Assembly (NCBI RefSeq): GCF_949628215.1
Contig: NC_134284.1
Coordinates: forward strand, 2,728,001 to 2,792,000
From: Phalacrocorax aristotelis
Lineage: Eukaryota > Chordata > Aves > Suliformes > Phalacrocoracidae
Reading direction: 5' to 3'
Length of the DNA stretch: 64,000 nucleotides
Shown: in pieces, positions 58,938 through 64,000 of the stretch
Numbering within the stretch: position 1 is the first letter of the stretch
Layout: each line of letters opens with the position of its first letter
Position numbers and translations under genes: made by a program
The notes under the pieces: model-generated
What the model was told of the DNA's origin: nothing
Databases searched by the model: none
What the model saw: only the letters and a program-made list of their open reading frames with translations

Positions 58938-58985
58938 AAAGGATATGAATATAACTAATATTGGTCAGTTTGCTTTCTGGAAGAT
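58938..58985 (+). mobile_element. Ancient CR1/L3-like LINE, right piece
   Basis: AAAGGATATGAATATAACTA, then ATATTGGTCAGTTTGCTTTCTGG, continues the ORF2 match broken at 58588, with the expected order and no gap. After about 58985 the similarity fades. Confidence 0.6.
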
Positions 58986-61900
58986 GCCTCTTTACATGTG
59001 CTTGGAAACACTGCATAATATTACCTGCATGTATTTGCAGTGCAAATGGTCCTGAAGTGTTTTAGTGCCTTTTTTCTTATTACAATAACTCTCGGAGGTG
59101 GGGGGATAATTTAATGAAGGGCCTTGAGAGAGATGCAAATGGCCATGGTGAATTGTGTGTTCATCTGCAATGCAGGGTGAAATGGATATATTGGACCAGT
59201 GATTTAACTAGAGGAGCAGGAGTTCTGGGTTTCACTTCTTGCTTTCTATTAGGTTATATAAGAGATATCTTTTAACAAAAAGATGGAAATGTAAAAGCAT
59301 CTCATGTTTTATTTGTAATATAATAGTCTTGAGTAGATGTGGAAGTGAATGCGGGAGATAGGCCAACAGTTTAGGAATATGCATATCTAGAAGTCTGTGC
59401 TGCTACTTGTTGATTTCGTTTACCTGATAACTGCCTATAAGGGGCAGTCTGGACTTTCGGTTTGTGTCTCATTCGCATCATTTCTAAAAGGCTCATTAAA
59501 CCATGTTACATCACTTCAGTGTGTGTTACCTGATGAATTAGTTGGGAGGGGGGTCCCGTGGTATGTAGCACGTGCGCCGTTTTGCTGAGCAGATGTACCC
59601 TCTTTAGGCAATTGACTGTTGTTAGTTTGTGGTGTGGTTTCCTCAGTTCATGTAGACAACCAACTTAATACAGAGAGGAAATGAAAAGTTATCCTTATCA
59701 GATATTTAGTGATCCTTGAACAACTGGTTATGAAAAAGGCGGAAAATAAATATCGACTCGCTGCTTTCAGGTGAGGTGATTTTACGTAATTACACATTTT
59801 GGAAAACAATCTGTGATATATTTATTTCTGGTTGCACAGAGGTTTAAGTTTTGGAACATGATAATGAGACCTGTTCACTTATGTTAGTGTATCTGAACTT
59901 TTTGAAGACAAGTGAGAGGAGTAATGCACTTAAAAATAACATTTATTTTGATGACAAATTAAAAATTATTAATACATGCATCTGAAAAAATCTACCTTTT
60001 CTTTTAAAAATATTATAGTTGTAATCAGTCTTTAAAAAGTATTAGTTGTATCCAATTCTCCTTCCTGCAAGAAAGCTTTCTGCTTGTTCTTAGCCCTCTT
60101 GTATTTTCAACCAGACAGCTTAAAAACTCCGAACTGCAACTCTCGGTTTAGAAGTTTCTGAAACACTAAGTTTTGGGTAAGCTTTTTGAGAACTTAATTG
60201 AATAATAACCTGCTTTTTCTTAAGTAAGTGCATTGGCTAGCTGTTATGTTTGGGTTTTTGGGTGTTTCTTTTGTCTGTGGGGTTTTTTTCTCCCAGCTAC
60301 GATAAACAGTATCTTTTACAAAAGAGAGGCAAAAAATCTCACACAAAACATCCAAGGTAAGAAAGCTTTTCTAGTGTGAGAGCAGTAACTGGAGAATCAA
60401 AAGTTGAATAACAAGTCTTATTTTTCTGTCTTTTACTTCCATTTCTGAACCAGATTCAACAGATACAAAGCTGTCTTCTGCAGTCAGCTGACAAAAGCTA
60501 TATTACATCTGCTGCCTGTCACAAATGTTATCGAGTTGTAGTAGGCTTCGATGGTTCAAATTATGGCAATCTTGAACAGGTGCCATTGAAAGTTAAAGTT
60601 ATACTATTTTGTTTTGTATTGTACAGAACCTACTTCTTAACTGATGATATTTCCCCTGGTATGTTGGATGAGAGACAAAGTATCAGTGCATGTTGCATAG
60701 AAGCAGTGAGGAGGCAGGATGAATTCATAATAGATCGATATAATACATGAGGTGAGGCACAGGAAAAAAAGATTGGGAGATGTTTGATCGAGCAGTTGTG
60801 AAGAAAGCAGTTGGAGCTACTTAGAAAAGGACACAAATTGGGGAAACGTAGAGAGTGCTGGAACTTGTCAGCAACAAAATGGCTGAGTGATAAGTGCTCT
60901 AGCAAAAATTGCCATCAAGTTCTCATCAAATACAGCAAGTGGAAAATGGAAAAGGGTTAGAATAATGGAAACTTCTTTGCCTGTATTCAGCAGAAGACTT
61001 AAACGTGAATGTTTAGAGAATATGAAACGTTTTTTTCCTCCACTATAATGGCAGTCAAGAGTGAGATCTTGTAGGAGAAATTTAAAATATATATTCTACA
61101 GTGATATGCATAAGATGACCCCTCTCCTGCAGAATTTGTTTAACCTATCTTTCCTGGTAGGAATTCCATTATTTTGGGTGTATGTTGTTGACTCTTGATG
61201 TGAGACAAGACTCAAGCATAGTATCAACTTCTGGTTTTTTTGTCTCATGGTATTCTATGGGTCTTTAGGAAGTAAGTTTAGTCTTTTAGCACTTTGTAGA
61301 ACTCATAAAACCTTTCTGCATAAGTGAAGGGTTCAAAAGAGGTATTTGTGAATGGCAAACTAGTCTGTCTTTAGCAAGCCTCAGGCAAGAGAGAGATAAT
61401 TTAAGTGAGTTAGCAAAGCATAAAAAGAATAGAAAACAGGAAAAGGATTGATACATTAAATAAGAAAGACATGCTAATTAGAAATGAGAGAAAGTAGAAG
61501 AAAGATACTTAAAACAATGCTGGGAGAAGAAAGGTTACATCTTAGTAAATAGGAAAAATGGTGTGAAACCAGTAAAAGACAGTAGGAGCAAAGACATAGT
61601 TTTTCAAAATGTACAAAATTGACCAAAGTGATACTCTAAAATGGTGTGTTAATGGTATGACTATTTATGCTTTTTCAGTTTCAAGGGGTGTGGGTTGTTT
61701 GTGTGTGTGAGCACAGGTACCTTTCTCCATGACTCCTAAATGTAGGTTTTTTTGACTAACAGATACTGTGTTTATTTTTCAAGCCCTATTAGACCTTAGA
61801 ATCTCATTCTGAAATGTTTTGCATGTTATTTCCATGTAGAATTCATGTCTATGTGGCTTATGCAGTGGATATTCCAAATAAGTGAAATAGCTGAGGTGAC

Positions 61901-64000
61901 CTGCACCTTTTTTTTTTTTTTTTTTTTTTTTTTGTAATAGTTTTACTGGGGCACTGATGTCCAATCTTCCTGAAACTCTGTACACAGTACCTTGGGGTGT
62001 ATTAACATGGTGCTGTTTCCTTACTGTGCTAGAGTTTACCTTTCATAAATAATTAATCAACACTTCTAGCTTTATTTAATATCCTTTTATATAAAAAAGA
62101 TTAATTATCCTATAATAAAAGATATCCTTTTACTGCTGCAGTACAAAATGTTGTTTGCCTTGCCAAATTAAATAGATAATGAACTACAGTAAATGGGTTT
62201 TGGTAATATTAACAGAAGCCTGGCTTTTTATTAATTTATTTTTTTTCTTAAACAGCCATGGATGGAAATATGTATTAAAATACTTTGAATGATTTAAATC
62301 TCAGGAAACATTTCACTGTAGTATAAGTCAAGAGAGAAAGCATTTAATAGTTTTCCTTTGAATAACCTTAATATCAAAAGAGAGCTGTTATTTGAGCAGT
62401 ATAGGAAATCTAAGAACATCAGATATTTGCCACAGAAGGATTTAAACTTCAGTATCAGTATAAAGAAATTTAAACTCATTTAGTTATTGTCCATACATTT
62501 AAGTATATATTGATGTGATAACAATTAAAGCAGTATATGAAATAAAAACTTACCTAGGAGATACTTGATTGAAGCCTTATCTGTGCTCTGTCAGAATACA
62601 CTGAGACTCACTCAGCAGATAGGAAGGTTTTTTCTATTTGAAATGCATTGTGCACTCTCATCTTGTGATTTCTTTTTCCACAGCACTTTGTTGTTCACTG
62701 CTGCTTCGTCTTGTGGTACTGGTCGTTTCCAGTTTATTTCCAAGTATCTCCAATATCTGATTTCTTCCACATTCAGCATTTTTGTTTATTCTGCCCTAAT
62801 CAGGTAACAGTAAAGAACCTGTGAACTTTGCATCTTCCCCCCACCCCCCAAAAAAGGCAAAAAAAAGGAGGGGGAAAAAAAAAAGGCAAATGCACTGACC
62901 CATGTTAACTCAAGTATTCAGCACCCATTTAAAAAAAAAAAAACTTAAAGATTTAGGATCCAGTAAATTCCATCTGTTTTCTGTTGCTGTTCCAACACTG
63001 AAAAGTTATTTCCCTACTCATTTTGGTAGCCTCCACATTTTAGATTTTTGTAGGAAATGCAGGATCAGTAGACATCAGGTCTTAACTTTTAACCCATGCA
63101 CCATTATTCTGTGACAGATGATGAAGGTCTGCCTCTCTCAGCTCCTTATGCTTCTGTCAGACACAGATGTGAAATGCTGCTTTAGAACAGAGGGGAAAAA
63201 AAAATCCCAAAGGGTGTAGTGTTTTGTCATCTCTCAGGACAGTAAGCACGCATGGCATCAATGAGTAGCAGATATGAGCTATTCAAACCAGTCACTGAAC
63301 TGACAGGATGATGCTTTCATACATAACAGATCCATTAATTATTTCTTCTGATGGACAGCAGTGTCTACTAGAAGAAAAAAGCAGCAGATGATAATACTAG
63401 GTTTGATAGGTGCTCTGTGCTTGAACAGCTTGTCATCAAGAAACAAATCCAGGAAAAAAACCTGCTGTTCTGGGATATAATCAAGTAAAACAGACCAGAG
63501 TTGTTTTGACATGGTAGATGTCACGTATAGGGTTAAAAACTCCATCCAGGTTAAGGTCTATTCATAGCTAGCTTTTTATCAAAAAGATGTTCCAAAAGAT
63601 TTGCTTTAAAAATCATGGTTTGTGTTTTGCTTCATGTATTCTTTCATTTGGGCAACCTGGCTGTAGTCTTGTGGTTTTTCATTTATAAGTTAATATGCAG
63701 ATTAAACCTACACATTCATGGGGGTTTTGTCTTCCCCCCACCTTCTTTTTTTCCCCCTGCAAAAAGAAACCGTAATGTTTTAAAAAAATGCTTTACAAAG
63801 GACTCTGTGTGAAGATGATGTTCAAACTCATTACATACTTTGTATCAAATAAAGGCTTTCTGACTCACAATTCCATTTCTAATGAATTTAGAAATCTAAA
63901 TTGTCTGATTTAATGTAATTAACAGCTATCTTGTGGTTAACATGGGGGAAATAGTATATATTGGAAAACTCACTTTAATGTAGCAAAAGCCCTTCATAAA
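58986..64000 (+). other. AVEN intron 2, right end of window
   Basis: AT-rich non-coding sequence. It includes a 26 bp T homopolymer at 61908-61933 and A/C-rich low-complexity DNA at about 62838-62886. No AVEN exon 3 and no other gene was seen. Confidence 0.5.
61908..61933. repeat. Homopolymer T tract, 26 bp
   Basis: Uninterrupted T run. No retrocopy or target duplication could be recognised next to it, so it may be a simple repeat or the tail of an unidentifiable antisense element. Confidence 0.9.

Noticed and set aside
44118-64000. Search for AVEN exon 3
   Set aside because: No segment resembling the conserved exon 3 region of AVEN with suitable splice sites was found, so the exon is assumed to lie beyond the window.
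1-64000. CRISPR arrays, bacterial operons, tRNA or rRNA genes
   Set aside because: None were seen. The window is vertebrate nuclear DNA with spliced genes, LINEs and a retrovirus.

Overview
The window looks like bird nuclear DNA. The evidence is several CR1 LINE fragments with avian-type 3' ends, an avian ERVL-like retrovirus whose LTR begins TGTGCTGGTTTTGG, a muscarinic M5 receptor gene, and the first exons of AVEN beside it in the divergent order known from other vertebrates. The species cannot be read from the sequence. Most of the window is non-coding vertebrate DNA.

Layout. 1-7412: intergenic DNA, probably including the CHRM5 3' UTR. 7413-8999 (minus): the complete single-exon coding region of CHRM5. 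9000-14400: intergenic DNA with a short CR1 tail, a TCTGGG microsatellite and a 740 bp CR1. 14410-15260: a CpG island holding the AVEN promoter region and coding exon 1 (14712-14963, plus). 14964-43936: AVEN intron 1, about 29 kb, with CR1 remnants and a complete provirus at 23676-30205. 43937-44117: AVEN exon 2. 44118-64000: the start of AVEN intron 2, with a degenerate minisatellite, ancient CR1 pieces and a solo LTR inserted in one of them. AVEN exon 3 and later exons were not found and should lie to the right of the window.

The most notable element is the provirus. Its two 503 bp LTRs appear identical base for base, it has a 5 bp target duplication (ATAAT), a lysine-tRNA-type primer site, an open gag and an open pol with every protease, RT, RNase H and integrase catalytic residue in place. 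It has no env and no dUTPase. Gag and pol are in the same frame, separated by one UAG, with a 6 bp hairpin starting 10 nt downstream; this suggests stop-codon readthrough rather than frameshifting. The gag product starts with four hydrophobic stretches, which is unusual for a Gag protein. The element lies in the sense direction of AVEN, so its poly(A) signals and promoters could affect the host transcript.

Host gene logic: CHRM5 encodes a Gq-coupled acetylcholine receptor. AVEN encodes an RG-rich regulator of apoptosis and translation. They are transcribed away from each other with about 5.7 kb between their coding starts. Non-coding 5' exons of CHRM5 may lie antisense inside AVEN, as in human, but none could be pinpointed here.
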